From Deltaproteobacteria bacterium (GTDB lineage: Bacteria > Bdellovibrionota_C > UBA2361 > OMII01), in the NCBI GenBank assembly GCA_023262305.1, contig JALRCK010000065.1:1-9173 (forward strand): 9,173 nt of DNA, in the 5' to 3' direction. Within the stretch, counting starts at the first letter, position 1. Each line of letters begins with the position of its first letter. The notes under the pieces were generated by a model. That model had not been told where the DNA came from and did not search any database. It saw nothing but the letters and a program-made list of their open reading frames with translations. Of the stretch, positions 1 through 6,572 are shown one piece after another. A program made the position numbers and the translations under genes.

Positions 1-174
1 GAGGTAATTCAGGTATCCAAGGTAGCGCTCCTTCACTCCGAGCTGGGTGAAGAATACACTCGACAGTATCCGCACAATCATGAACGGCAACCCTTCAGCG
101 AAATAGGTGCTCATCACCCAAGGGATGTCGCGCTTCGGATTTGTCGCCTGTGTTGTGTCCTGCTTCTCTGTCAT
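1..174 (-). CDS. MFS transporter, PAT/AmpG-like family, N-terminal fragment
   Basis: The first 58 codons of a membrane protein are visible; the rest lies beyond the left edge. After a polar N-terminus of about 16 residues the protein enters a membrane segment with Tyr-Phe-Ala-Glu-Gly-Leu-Pro at residues 24-30, followed by Val-Arg and then Phe-Phe-x-x-Leu-Gly near residues 41-46. This aromatic-AEGLP start of helix 1 with a following short loop is what I know from PAT-type major facilitator proteins (AmpG, acetyl-CoA transporter relatives), which sit in the cytoplasmic membrane and import small solutes such as muropeptides. The substrate cannot be inferred from this piece. The ATG at 172-174 is the only good start; no strong Shine-Dalgarno precedes it. 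The gene lies downstream of the glutamine synthetase gene on the same strand, but an intrinsic terminator separates them, so it is probably transcribed on its own. Confidence 0.7.
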   Translation of the reverse strand, partial: MTEKQDTTQATNPKRDIPWVMSTYFAEGLPFMIVRILSSVFFTQLGVKERYLGYLNYL

Positions 175-244
175 GGTGGCGCTTAAGTAGATGCGCGGGT
201 CAGTATCACACAGCGCCTCCTAAGGCGGTAGGGCGGATACCATC

Positions 245-279
245 AATAAAAAAGCCGGGGCAGTGTTACCCGCCCCGGC
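245..279 (-). terminator. Intrinsic terminator of the glutamine synthetase gene
   Basis: Read on the minus strand, a perfect 8-bp GC-rich stem (GCCGGGGC at 272-279 pairing with 254-261, loop of 10 bases) is followed at once by six T (248-253) and then ATTG. It begins 30 bases after the stop codon of the glutamine synthetase gene. This is a textbook Rho-independent terminator in the correct orientation. Confidence 0.9.
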
Positions 280-308
280 CCAGGAGTAATTGGCTATGAT
301 TCAACTCG

Positions 309-1748
309 CTAGAAATTGTTCCAGATGTGCTGATTCGTTACCTCATGGTGGAACCGAACCTCCCCGGTCTTCACGGTTGTTCCGAGCTCTCGAGGGCAAC
401 GGTCAGCGGCTGCCATCTTACGCTCAATGAACTTGTCCTTGGCGAGCTCACCGAGCATCTCAGCCACGAACTCGCTTGATTTACACAAACGGATGGCGTC
501 ATAGATATTGCCTGGGAGAACACGCGTGCGGGAGCGACGATTCTCCGTCACCTGTTGTTCGTTCTTCGGGCCTCGCAATCCTGTATGCAGGATAGAGAGG
601 AACGTGAGGTATGGGTTTGCATCTGGAGCAACGGTTCGAACCTCGATTCGCGCCGACTTCTCGTTACCGAGCGGGATACGCACCATCGAGGTGCGATCGA
701 CCGCTGAGGAACGGATCTGATTTGGAGCCTCGAAGTTCGGATCCAATCGACGATACGAGTTCACGCTGGAGTTGATCAGCAGGCACATATCGTTGGCGTT
801 GTTGAGAAGTCGATCGATGAAATCCCACGCCGACGCTGAGAGCCCATCTTCCCCGCTGGCATCAAAGAAGATGTTCTTTCCTCCCTTTGAAAGCGAGAGA
901 TTAGTGTGCATTCCGCTTCCGTTAATCCCGGCAATAGGCTTCGGAAGGAAGCACGCCGTGAGCCCAGCATTAGCGGCGATCTGCCGCGCAGTAAGCTTGT
1001 AGAGCTGAACCTGATCAGCCGCGAGCAGTGCGTCGCAGAAGGTATAGTTAAGCTCGAACTGAGAAGGTGCAACCTCAGGATGATCCTTCTCATTCTCAAA
1101 CGCCATAGCTCGCTGTGCCTCAGCGAGGGAGTCGATGAATATCTTCAGCGGATCCTTTGGAAGTGAATTGTAGTATCCACCACTTGAAACGAGCTTAAAG
1201 CCAGTTACATCTGAGAAGGTCTGCTCTGCATCACGACCTTCAAAGAGGAATCCTTCACACTCAACCGAAATGTTCGCGGTGATCTTCTCTCGTTGATAGA
1301 GGTCGTCAACGAAGTCCTTTAAGCGACCGCGCATATCCGAGCTATAGCCGCGGCCGTCTCTATCCTTGATCAATCCGAAGACGAGAACTTTGCCTGGTCC
1401 GAACACATCGCTCGGCAACCATCGAAAGGATCCCCAATCAATCGCGAGCCGAAGGTCAGACTCCTTTACCACAGAGAAGCCCCGAATCGACGAGCCATCA
1501 AATGTAAGGTTGTCGTACGACTTAATCAGGAACTTCTTGTCGTAGTCCAACATGTGGAGACGACCTTCGATGTCAGTAAAGCATACTGTCACTGCCTTAA
1601 TGCGCTTCTCCTCGTGGAGGTATCTGAGGTAGTGCTCGCGCAGCTCGTCATCTGAAGTTCGCTTGGCGACCTTCTCCTTGGCCTCAAGGTTAAGCTGCTC
1701 TAGTTCGTCGTAGGGGATTTCAAGGAAGTTTCTAAGTTGTATGTCCAT
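309..1748 (-). CDS. glnA: Glutamine synthetase, type I
   Basis: 479 residues, close to the 440-475 usual for type I enzymes, which make glutamine from glutamate, ammonia and ATP in the cytoplasm. Visible landmarks in order: DGSSIRGF at 84-91 (beta-grasp domain); the metal-binding pair E163/E165; EVAPSQFELNY at 225-235; the ATP signature KPIAGINGSGMHTNLS at 270-285 with H281; NSYRRL at 330-335; the Arg-rich stretch around 346-358 ending RIP; RIEVR at 367-371; and PDANPYL at 375-381. A tyrosine in NIYD (Y416) sits where enteric enzymes have the adenylylated NLYD tyrosine, but the rest of that site is not conserved. The C-terminus, with CPRELGT near 451-457 and FHHEVTNQHIWNNF at the end, differs from the usual EVTxWE-type ending, so a divergent subfamily is likely. 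The ATG is preceded by TAAGG at a short distance. It is transcribed singly, with its own leader and terminator. Confidence 0.93.
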   Translation of the reverse strand: MDIQLRNFLEIPYDELEQLNLEAKEKVAKRTSDDELREHYLRYLHEEKRIKAVTVCFTDIEGRLHMLDYDKKFLIKSYDNLTFDGSSIRGFSVVKESDLRLAIDWGSFRWLPSDVFGPGKVLVFGLIKDRDGRGYSSDMRGRLKDFVDDLYQREKITANISVECEGFLFEGRDAEQTFSDVTGFKLVSSGGYYNSLPKDPLKIFIDSLAEAQRAMAFENEKDHPEVAPSQFELNYTFCDALLAADQVQLYKLTARQIAANAGLTACFLPKPIAGINGSGMHTNLSLSKGGKNIFFDASGEDGLSASAWDFIDRLLNNANDMCLLINSSVNSYRRLDPNFEAPNQIRSSAVDRTSMVRIPLGNEKSARIEVRTVAPDANPYLTFLSILHTGLRGPKNEQQVTENRRSRTRVLPGNIYDAIRLCKSSEFVAEMLGELAKDKFIERKMAAADRCPRELGTTVKTGEVRFHHEVTNQHIWNNF

Positions 1749-1795
1749 ATGCCTTAGGGTAAAAAACGCAATTTTTATGGTTATGTAGCATTGTT

Positions 1796-1868
1796 TTATG
1801 CTAACTAACTACAAAATTATGCTTACAAACAATATTTTAAGGTAAGACCTGGCTATCGAAAAGCATAA
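1796..1868. repeat. TTATGCT heptamers in the glutamine synthetase leader
   Basis: The 169-base gap upstream of the glutamine synthetase gene is much richer in A and T than its surroundings. It contains TTATGCT at 1796-1802 and again at 1817-1823, exactly 21 bases (two helix turns) apart, and the inverse copy AGCATAA at 1862-1868. Spacing by whole helix turns is typical of protein-binding repeats, so a transcription factor site for the downstream gene is possible. AT-rich sequence makes chance matches easier, and I could not pick a convincing -35/-10 pair here. Confidence 0.35.
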
Positions 1869-1917
1869 AAGGTCCTGGAGCGGCATTTGATAACCCATTG
1901 AAACTTTTATGGAAGGA

Positions 1918-3903
1918 TTATGCGGCGGTTAGCCTAACTTCGCCTCGCTCGAACGTAGGGGCAAGCGGGACGCGCAATAGAATAGAGAACAATCGCATAA
2001 CAGCCACATCGCTTTCCGAGACAACGCCGTCGTCGAGAACGAGCTTCTCAAGCGCCCCCATCATCGTGGCCCGAGCTTGCGGAGCAAGCGCACGCAGTTG
2101 TTGGATGCTGGATAAGAATGAGCTCGCACTACACCTCTCGGGAGCCATAAACGCGCAGGGAGCTTTAAGAAGCTCTTCAGCTTTGGCGACGAGAGCTCGG
2201 CTCCGAGCCTCATCTCGCACCACGAACCGAGCGCACGCGCTTACCACGACGGAGAGGTCATCGCCCGCGGTCCGCAAATCGTCGTGACGAGAGGAACCTC
2301 GAAGAGAGAACGAGGGATCGGTCTCAAGCATCGCGTACGAAATGAGCACAAGCGCGAGAAACTCAATCAGCGACTCGCGACCATCCATCTCCACAAGCTG
2401 CTTCACCGCGCCCTGGAATGCTTTTCTGCGCGTCTCTGAGCCGGCCTGAATCGTTGGCAAGGCCATTAAGATCACAGAGAGCTTTTGATTCACCGAAAGC
2501 TGCCCGAATGCTCGCGCTCGGCGAGCGATATCTTCTTGTTTCATCCAAACGCTCAAGATCTCTTCCTGGTATTCCCGAATATCTTCCTCGGAAGAGAGCA
2601 AGAGAGCGCACACCGTTCCCTCGGCGAGCCCCACATCAACGATCTGTGAGTGCAAGTCAAAGGGAGGCATCCAGCTCTTGTGGAGGAATGGAACCTCAAA
2701 AACCCGCCTCGACGCTTCAGAGCCTCGCGCGCGATCTCCCGCCTCTAGGAAATTTCCAGCGTTGAGCTGAACAACGCCCTCCACATCAAGCCCAGTTTGC
2801 AGAGGGATCGTTGCACTCTCTGGAAAGGTTCCGGAAAAAGCCGGATCAAGCCGATGAATCCGTTCCGCAAGCGGCGGATGGGTGGAGAACAGGCTCCCCA
2901 GAAAAGTCACAGAGCCTATGTCCGCCAGGAAGAAGTGCGATAGCCCCTTATACGCTCCCTTATAAACTTTAGAGCCGTGCTGATATCCGCCAATCTTTTT
3001 GAGGGCACTCACTATCCCTTCGGGATTTCTCGTGAGCTCAACCGCGGTCGCGTCCGCAAGGTACTCTCGCTCTCGCGACACCGCAGCGCTCAAAATCAGA
3101 GAGACGAACTTGCCAAGCGCACCGAACGCCATGAGGAGGGCGCCCGCCATAAAAATGTAGACATCGCCCCCCCTATTATTCTCCTTGCTGGTCCTCCACC
3201 ATGCTGAGTCGTCCTTCGAGTCCAACCCGCATTCCATCAAGGTATTACCCATATCCATGACCACCAGGAGCCCATAGACATAGGCGGCAAGCCGCAGATT
3301 AAGCCTCACGTCCGCGTGCATGATGTGAGAGAACTCGTGAGCAACGACCCCCTGAAGCTCCTCCCGGTTGAGGCGCTCCAACGCCCCCAGCGTCACAGCG
3401 ATCGCGCTATGCTCCGGCGATGGACCAGAGGCGAAGGCGTTGATGCCCACCTGCTCCCGCAGAACATATGCTTCCGGAACAGGCATATTCGATGCTATCG
3501 CCATCTCCTCGATCACGTTGAGAAACCTTCGCTCAAGGGGATCGGTTGTCTCCGAGGAAACTCGCTCTCCTCCAAGCATCTGCGCCACCGCCCCCCCACT
3601 GGAAGAGAGGTCCCGAAACTTAAGGAAAGCCGAGAGGGTTATAGTCGACAAGAGAAACAGATTGAAGGGAATCAGCACGGGCGCGTAACTCTCCCAGTGA
3701 ATTCGCCTCACGGCGGACCCTGGCTGGCTGATTCGGAATGGAGAGAACCTCTGCGACTCTTCTGAATCCCTGATGTATGCCTCAACAAAGACAATAACGA
3801 CACCACTCGCTACGGCTACGACCACAAGATTGGCCAAAATGAAGCGCCAGATGAGGGATCGAGATCTCCGTCGCGCGTCCTCTTGGTGGGTATAAAAATC
3901 CAT
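1918..3903 (-). CDS. HtpX-like M48 membrane metalloprotease with long C-terminal region
   Basis: A 661-residue zinc protease of the M48 (HtpX/Ste24) family, expected in the cytoplasmic membrane with its active site on the cytoplasmic face, degrading misfolded membrane proteins. Visible: hydrophobic helices at about 18-43 and 70-95; the zinc motif HEFSH at 189-193 with general base E190; further hydrophobic stretches at about 205-217 and 248-275; the third ligand in SREREYLAD (E280, D284); and the family motif STHPPLAERIHRLDP at 340-354. HtpX itself is about 290 residues, so residues 360-661 are extra. They are soluble, and residues about 610-648 (LVLDDGVVSESD and flanks) resemble a TerB-like helical module; that is inference. 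The start MDFYTHQEDARRRS fits related M48 proteins that begin with a similar polar stretch, although no good Shine-Dalgarno precedes it. It follows lemA by 45 bases with a small hairpin (3925-3939) in between, so co-transcription is likely. Confidence 0.88.
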   Translation of the reverse strand: MDFYTHQEDARRRSRSLIWRFILANLVVVAVASGVVIVFVEAYIRDSEESQRFSPFRISQPGSAVRRIHWESYAPVLIPFNLFLLSTITLSAFLKFRDLSSSGGAVAQMLGGERVSSETTDPLERRFLNVIEEMAIASNMPVPEAYVLREQVGINAFASGPSPEHSAIAVTLGALERLNREELQGVVAHEFSHIMHADVRLNLRLAAYVYGLLVVMDMGNTLMECGLDSKDDSAWWRTSKENNRGGDVYIFMAGALLMAFGALGKFVSLILSAAVSREREYLADATAVELTRNPEGIVSALKKIGGYQHGSKVYKGAYKGLSHFFLADIGSVTFLGSLFSTHPPLAERIHRLDPAFSGTFPESATIPLQTGLDVEGVVQLNAGNFLEAGDRARGSEASRRVFEVPFLHKSWMPPFDLHSQIVDVGLAEGTVCALLLSSEEDIREYQEEILSVWMKQEDIARRARAFGQLSVNQKLSVILMALPTIQAGSETRRKAFQGAVKQLVEMDGRESLIEFLALVLISYAMLETDPSFSLRGSSRHDDLRTAGDDLSVVVSACARFVVRDEARSRALVAKAEELLKAPCAFMAPERCSASSFLSSIQQLRALAPQARATMMGALEKLVLDDGVVSESDVAVMRLFSILLRVPLAPTFERGEVRLTAA

Positions 3904-3948
3904 ATCGTTGCGTCCGAAGCGACCGCCGCAAATCGCGGCTAGTGGTGG

Positions 3949-4545
3949 CTAGTTGAACGCAACTCTTGGAGCTTCTCGCTCCTGCTCGCCCTTGGTTGCC
4001 TCAAGCAGAGGAACCTCAGTGAAGCCAAACATCTTTGCAAATAGATTGGTGGGAAATGACTGAGCCGCTATGTTGAACTTGGTCACAGCATCGTTAAAGG
4101 CTTGGCGGGAGAAGCCCACTTTATTCTCAGTGCTTGAGAGCTCCTCCATGAGGCCAGATATATTTGCGTTTGCTTTTAAGTCCGGATAGCTCTCCGAGAG
4201 AGCGAAGAACTTCGTCAATGCGCCTGAGAGCTGCGTCTCTGCTGAAGCGAGCGCTCCGATTGCGGCTCCACTGGTCGCGTTGTGCGCCGCTGCGTCGCGT
4301 GCACTGGCGGCTTGGTTGCGAGCCTCTATGACCGCGGTGAGGGTCTCGCGCTCGTGCGACATATACGCTTTTGCCGACTCAACAAGATTTGGAATCAGAT
4401 CGTAGCGTCGTTTGAGCTGTACATCGATCTGAGCGAACGCGTTTTTGACCCTCTGGCTCAACATAACCAGATTGTTGTAGCAAGCGACTACCCAGCCCCC
4501 ACCAAGTAACACCACACCGATGATAACGATCGCCACAACACTCAT
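3949..4545 (-). CDS. lemA: LemA family protein
   Basis: 198 residues, typical for LemA. A single N-terminal membrane helix (about 2-22) anchors a long helical-bundle domain. The family landmarks are clear: NAFAQIDVQLKRRYDLIPNL at 35-54, YPDLKAN at 120-126, the ENKVGFSRQAFNDAV stretch at 140-154, and FPTNLFAKMFGF at 164-175 near the end. The molecular role of LemA proteins is poorly defined. In many bacteria the gene sits directly upstream of an HtpX-like or other M48 membrane protease, as here, which suggests joint work in envelope protein quality control. The ATG is preceded by a strong purine-rich ribosome-binding site, AAAGGGGGAA at 4548-4557, so translation is probably efficient. It may be co-transcribed from the peroxidase gene, which ends 88 bases upstream, or from its own promoter in that gap, where I see no clear -35/-10 boxes. 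Confidence 0.95.
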   Translation of the reverse strand: MSVVAIVIIGVVLLGGGWVVACYNNLVMLSQRVKNAFAQIDVQLKRRYDLIPNLVESAKAYMSHERETLTAVIEARNQAASARDAAAHNATSGAAIGALASAETQLSGALTKFFALSESYPDLKANANISGLMEELSSTENKVGFSRQAFNDAVTKFNIAAQSFPTNLFAKMFGFTEVPLLEATKGEQEREAPRVAFN

Positions 4546-4626
4546 GCTTCCCCCTTTAATGCCGACACATGACTACTTTCACGCACAGAGGGAAGTCGAA
4601 CGATCGGCGATATGGGTTTAGGGCTT

Positions 4627-4650
4627 GGCGCTCTTATGTAAGCGCCTTTT
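4627..4650 (+). other. Inverted repeat over the peroxidase stop codon, terminator-like on the plus strand
   Basis: GGCGCT (4627-4632) and AGCGCC (4641-4646) form a perfect 6-bp stem with an 8-base loop that contains the stop codon of the peroxidase gene. On the plus strand the stem is followed by TTTT and a T-rich run. On the minus strand, the direction of the gene, no T tract follows. It could stop antisense transcription or stabilise the 3' end of the peroxidase message; no plus-strand gene ends here. Confidence 0.4.
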
Positions 4651-5230
4651 CAATTTCTTCAGTAAGTTGCGAGCTAAGTGGCTTTACGTTTGAGGAATAT
4701 CGCTCAATAACCAAGCCGTTTTTTCCAACGAGGAACTTCTCAAAGTTCCATCCCACTTCATCCCCGCCAGTGCTCTTGGTCAGAAAAGCATACACCGGAC
4801 TCTTGTCGGGCCCGAGCACCTTTGTCTTTGCGAATAGCGGAAAGGTTACACCAAACTTCGATGAGCAAAACTTTTGAATCTCCGCGTCAGTGCCAGGCTC
4901 TTGCTGACCGAAATCGTTACTCGGAAAACCGAGAACCACAAAACCACGATCCTTGTAGTTTTCGTAGAGCTTTTGCAGGTCGGCGTATTGAGGCGTGTAG
5001 CCGCACTGCGATGCCGTGTTCACCACCAACACAACCTTGCCTTTGAATTCCTCAAGTGTCTTGACTGATCCATCATTACGGGGCGCGGAGAGGTCGTAGA
5101 GGGAGTTTTGAGCGGACGCGGTAGTAGTCATAGCAAACACAGTGAAGAGGGCTACAGACATTAGTGCACATAGGTTAATCATGCTGGAACTCATAAAGAA
5201 TTTTTCAGTGATTGTACCTCCATACCGCAA
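4634..5230 (-). CDS. Exported glutathione peroxidase-like thiol peroxidase
   Basis: A member of the glutathione peroxidase/BtuE family, which reduces hydrogen peroxide and organic hydroperoxides with glutathione or, more often in bacteria, thioredoxin-type donors. Catalytic features: NTASQCGYTPQY at 71-82 with peroxidatic cysteine C76 (not selenocysteine); FPSNDFGQQEPG at 102-113 with catalytic glutamine Q110; and WNFEKF at 161-166 supplying the Trp and Asn. C122 in FCSSKFGVTFPLF could be the resolving cysteine used by thioredoxin-dependent members. The N-terminus is a signal peptide: a hydrophobic core at about 17-34, then TTASA before Gln41, pointing to the periplasm. The start is uncertain. 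TTG at 5228-5230 has GAGGTG ten or fewer bases upstream and gives a positively charged n-region. ATG at 5192-5194 would give 186 residues but lacks a well-placed Shine-Dalgarno and basic residues. I prefer the TTG. Confidence 0.88.
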   Translation of the reverse strand: MRYGGTITEKFFMSSSMINLCALMSVALFTVFAMTTTASAQNSLYDLSAPRNDGSVKTLEEFKGKVVLVVNTASQCGYTPQYADLQKLYENYKDRGFVVLGFPSNDFGQQEPGTDAEIQKFCSSKFGVTFPLFAKTKVLGPDKSPVYAFLTKSTGGDEVGWNFEKFLVGKNGLVIERYSSNVKPLSSQLTEEIEKALT

Positions 5231-5499
5231 TTCGGCGCCACCTCAATCCCCACGAGAGATGTTTCACCGCATACTTGTAGTAAATATTCCACCACTGAGA
5301 GGGGGCCTCGCGATCGAGGCCGTGATTCGGTCACCAATCCACACTGCTGTTGGTGATGTAACTTTGTTGTTATGTCCTCAATAAGCAGCCTAGCGTCGGC
5401 AAGTTCTCGGACTGCTACCAACTCGTTGGGACCTCACGTCTAGGCACAACCCCCCTCCGACCTTGAAAGCATCTCGAGCATGAAGAGAGATTCACAAGG
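5231..5499 (+). ncRNA. Candidate structured RNA upstream of an orphan terminator
   Basis: There is no convincing gene in this gap. It has several perfect inverted repeats: GGCCTCG/CGAGGCC (5304-5310 and 5315-5321, 4-base loop), TCACCAA/TTGGTGA (5331-5337 and 5350-5356, 12-base loop) and CCAA/TTGG (5418-5429). A strong plus-strand terminator follows directly. Together this suggests a plus-strand small RNA of up to about 270 bases. I checked by eye for signs of tmRNA, SRP RNA and RNase P RNA and found none. No good promoter is visible, and the true 5' end is unknown. The gap must also hold the promoter of the minus-strand peroxidase gene, so some repeats could instead be operator sites or part of its leader. 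Confidence 0.25.
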
Positions 5500-5534
5500 C
5501 GAAGCCCCGGGGCACCCCGAGGCTTCGGGTTTTT
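5500..5534 (+). terminator. Strong plus-strand intrinsic terminator with no gene upstream
   Basis: CGAAGCC (5500-5506) pairs with GGCTTCG (5521-5527). Inside, after one mismatch, CGGGG pairs with CCCCG, making a long GC-rich hairpin. GG and then TTTTT (5530-5534) follow on the plus strand. On the minus strand no T run follows, so it is oriented for plus-strand transcripts. No plus-strand gene ends nearby; the minus-strand pilin-like gene ends at 5570 on the other side. Confidence 0.75.
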
Positions 5535-5569
5535 ATCGCCACCACGGCGCTGTAACGGTCACACTCCCG

Positions 5570-5968
5570 CTACTGCTGAATGCCCACATCGTTAAAGAAG
5601 GTGCCCATCAGCGAGCGAAGGATAAAAGATCCTACCGACACGACCAGGAGGCTTAATGAAGCCTTGTATTGGCCAAATGCCGCGGACATGATCGCCCCAA
5701 TTCCGGCCGAGGCCATAATTAAAGCCCCAAACGATCCTTCCAGATAGGTCATAATGGCGTTTACCGCTGCGGTAATCCGCTCCTCATTGTACGCGATCGA
5801 TGCGCCCGAGCTAACCTGGGCAACGGCGTCATCTGCAAGGCCTGAGGCAACAATCACTCCACCGGCTACTATGAGCACAAGCGAAAGGCTCTCCTCAACC
5901 GGAGGGATTCCAAATACGGATCTCCTCCAAGGATTCACGGCACACATATACGTTGTATTGGTTGTCAT
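5570..5968 (-). CDS. Small two-helix membrane protein with signal peptide, VirB2/TrbC pilin-like
   Basis: 132 residues. I do not recognise the exact family, but the layout is that of VirB2/TrbC-type pilins. There is a long N-terminal leader with two arginines (15-16) and a hydrophobic core at about 27-43, then a likely signal-peptidase site DDAVA before Gln51. The mature part of about 82 residues has a short polar N-terminus, a helix rich in Gly and Ala at about 79-98, a short polar turn GQYKAS (99-104), and a second hydrophobic helix at about 104-125. Small residues such as GALIMASAGIGAIMSAAF are typical of packed pilin helices. VirB2 proteins form the conjugative or type IV secretion pilus, but no VirB/Trb neighbours are in this window, so that role is inference. 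The start has a very good ribosome-binding site, AGGA six bases before the ATG, and an AT-rich promoter region. Any other small exported membrane protein is a fair alternative. Confidence 0.7.
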   Translation of the reverse strand: MTTNTTYMCAVNPWRRSVFGIPPVEESLSLVLIVAGGVIVASGLADDAVAQVSSGASIAYNEERITAAVNAIMTYLEGSFGALIMASAGIGAIMSAAFGQYKASLSLLVVSVGSFILRSLMGTFFNDVGIQQ

Positions 5969-5992
5969 ACAGCTTCCTATTTATTTTTATGT

Positions 5993-6033
5993 TTATTACC
6001 ATTGCTTCACATTAACGACGTGAATTTCACGTC
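5993..6033 (-). promoter_or_regulatory. Extended -10 promoter and palindromic operator of the pilin-like gene
   Basis: On the minus strand TGGTAATAA (5993-6001) is a good extended -10 element, placed about 25 bases before the start codon. Upstream, GACGTGA and TCACGTC (6017-6023 and 6027-6033) form a perfect 7-bp inverted repeat with a 3-base spacer, covering the place where a -35 box would lie. No good -35 hexamer is present, which fits an extended -10 promoter or one needing an activator. A dimeric repressor or activator binding the palindrome is the natural reading; the factor is unknown. Confidence 0.45.
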
Positions 6034-6572
6034 CCAGTTTCATTACTGTTGTGTTGGGTCGACGCATCGCAGTTGCTTATCGCTGAGCTCTTTTTCGCGA
6101 AATGAGACAGGAAATGCCTTGAGCACTTCCGCCAATTCATGTGCGGCAAAAACAGCGCTGATTGAAATGAAAGTAGTGTGAAGAGGTGCGTTGATCTCCG
6201 AATCAGTGCGACCTAGAACAAATTCGGCCCGACGCGACCGGTTATGATAGGAATCATCCTGTCCAGCCTCGAAGGCGATCGGCTGGGCTCACCGAATGCC
6301 CTATGAAAAAGGTTCCGGATCGAACTTTAAAGACTCACACGCACACCAGGCGAGGCGAGTCTACATTCTTGGGAGCATTACGCCTGTCGTCGATGATGCG
6401 GGTGCTTGCCGTCAGTTCGATCGGGAGCTGAACACTCTTCTGCTTCGCCGTCCAATCTCCTGCGCCTAAATCGTATTGCCTTCGCCCAAAAATAGGAGTT
6501 AGCTACTCGTGCGAGCTAGTCACAGCAGGCACTCCGCTGTGCCCGTATCGCCGCGCTCTCATAAGGACCTGC
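6034..6572. other. Long gene-poor stretch between divergent genes
   Basis: About 540 bases with no supported gene apart from a weak small open frame entered separately. Visible items are a 10-bp palindrome TTTCGCGAAA at 6093-6102 and an inverted repeat CCAGCC/GGCTGG (6263-6268 and 6281-6286, 12-base loop). No terminator, tRNA or transposon end is apparent. The right end must hold the promoter of the plus-strand gene at 6573, but I could not pick out clear boxes. Confidence 0.4.
6296..6469 (+). CDS. Possible small hypothetical protein, 57 residues
   Basis: An open frame from ATG 6296 to TAA 6467-6469 inside the gene-poor stretch. The second half (VYILGSITPVVDD at 22-34, then FDRELNTLLLRRP at 41-53) has an amphipathic, protein-like composition, but I recognise no family. 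There is no Shine-Dalgarno before the ATG, and the inverted repeat at 6263-6286 lies just upstream. It could equally be a chance frame or the remnant of a decayed gene. It precedes the unassigned 312-residue protein by about 100 bases on the same strand. Confidence 0.15.
   Translation: MPYEKGSGSNFKDSHAHQARRVYILGSITPVVDDAGACRQFDRELNTLLLRRPISCA

Noticed and set aside
508..1166. Open frames antisense to the glutamine synthetase gene.
   Set aside because: They lie wholly within a gene with intact family motifs, and have no ribosome-binding sites or recognisable domains.
1845..1875. GACCT/AGGTC inverted repeat after the protease gene as a terminator.
   Set aside because: Only five base pairs, a 19-base loop and no T run after the stem.
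1881..1900. Possible sigma-54 promoter (TGG and TGC at -24/-12 spacing on the minus strand) before the glutamine synthetase gene.
   Set aside because: Only the core GG/GC positions fit, the intervening consensus is poor, and it lies about 130 bases or more from the start codon.
5259..5384. Plus-strand 41-codon open frame beginning MFHRILVV, upstream of the orphan terminator.
   Set aside because: No properly spaced ribosome-binding site, and the frame runs through the hairpin repeats. A longer version would overlap the peroxidase gene.
5191..5421. Minus-strand 76-codon frame from TTG overlapping the start of the peroxidase gene.
   Set aside because: Rare start codon, out-of-frame overlap with the peroxidase signal peptide, and no recognisable domain.
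6303..6431. Plus-strand 42-codon frame beginning MKKVPDR.
   Set aside because: No ribosome-binding site and a basic, low-quality composition. It overlaps the slightly better frame at 6296-6469.
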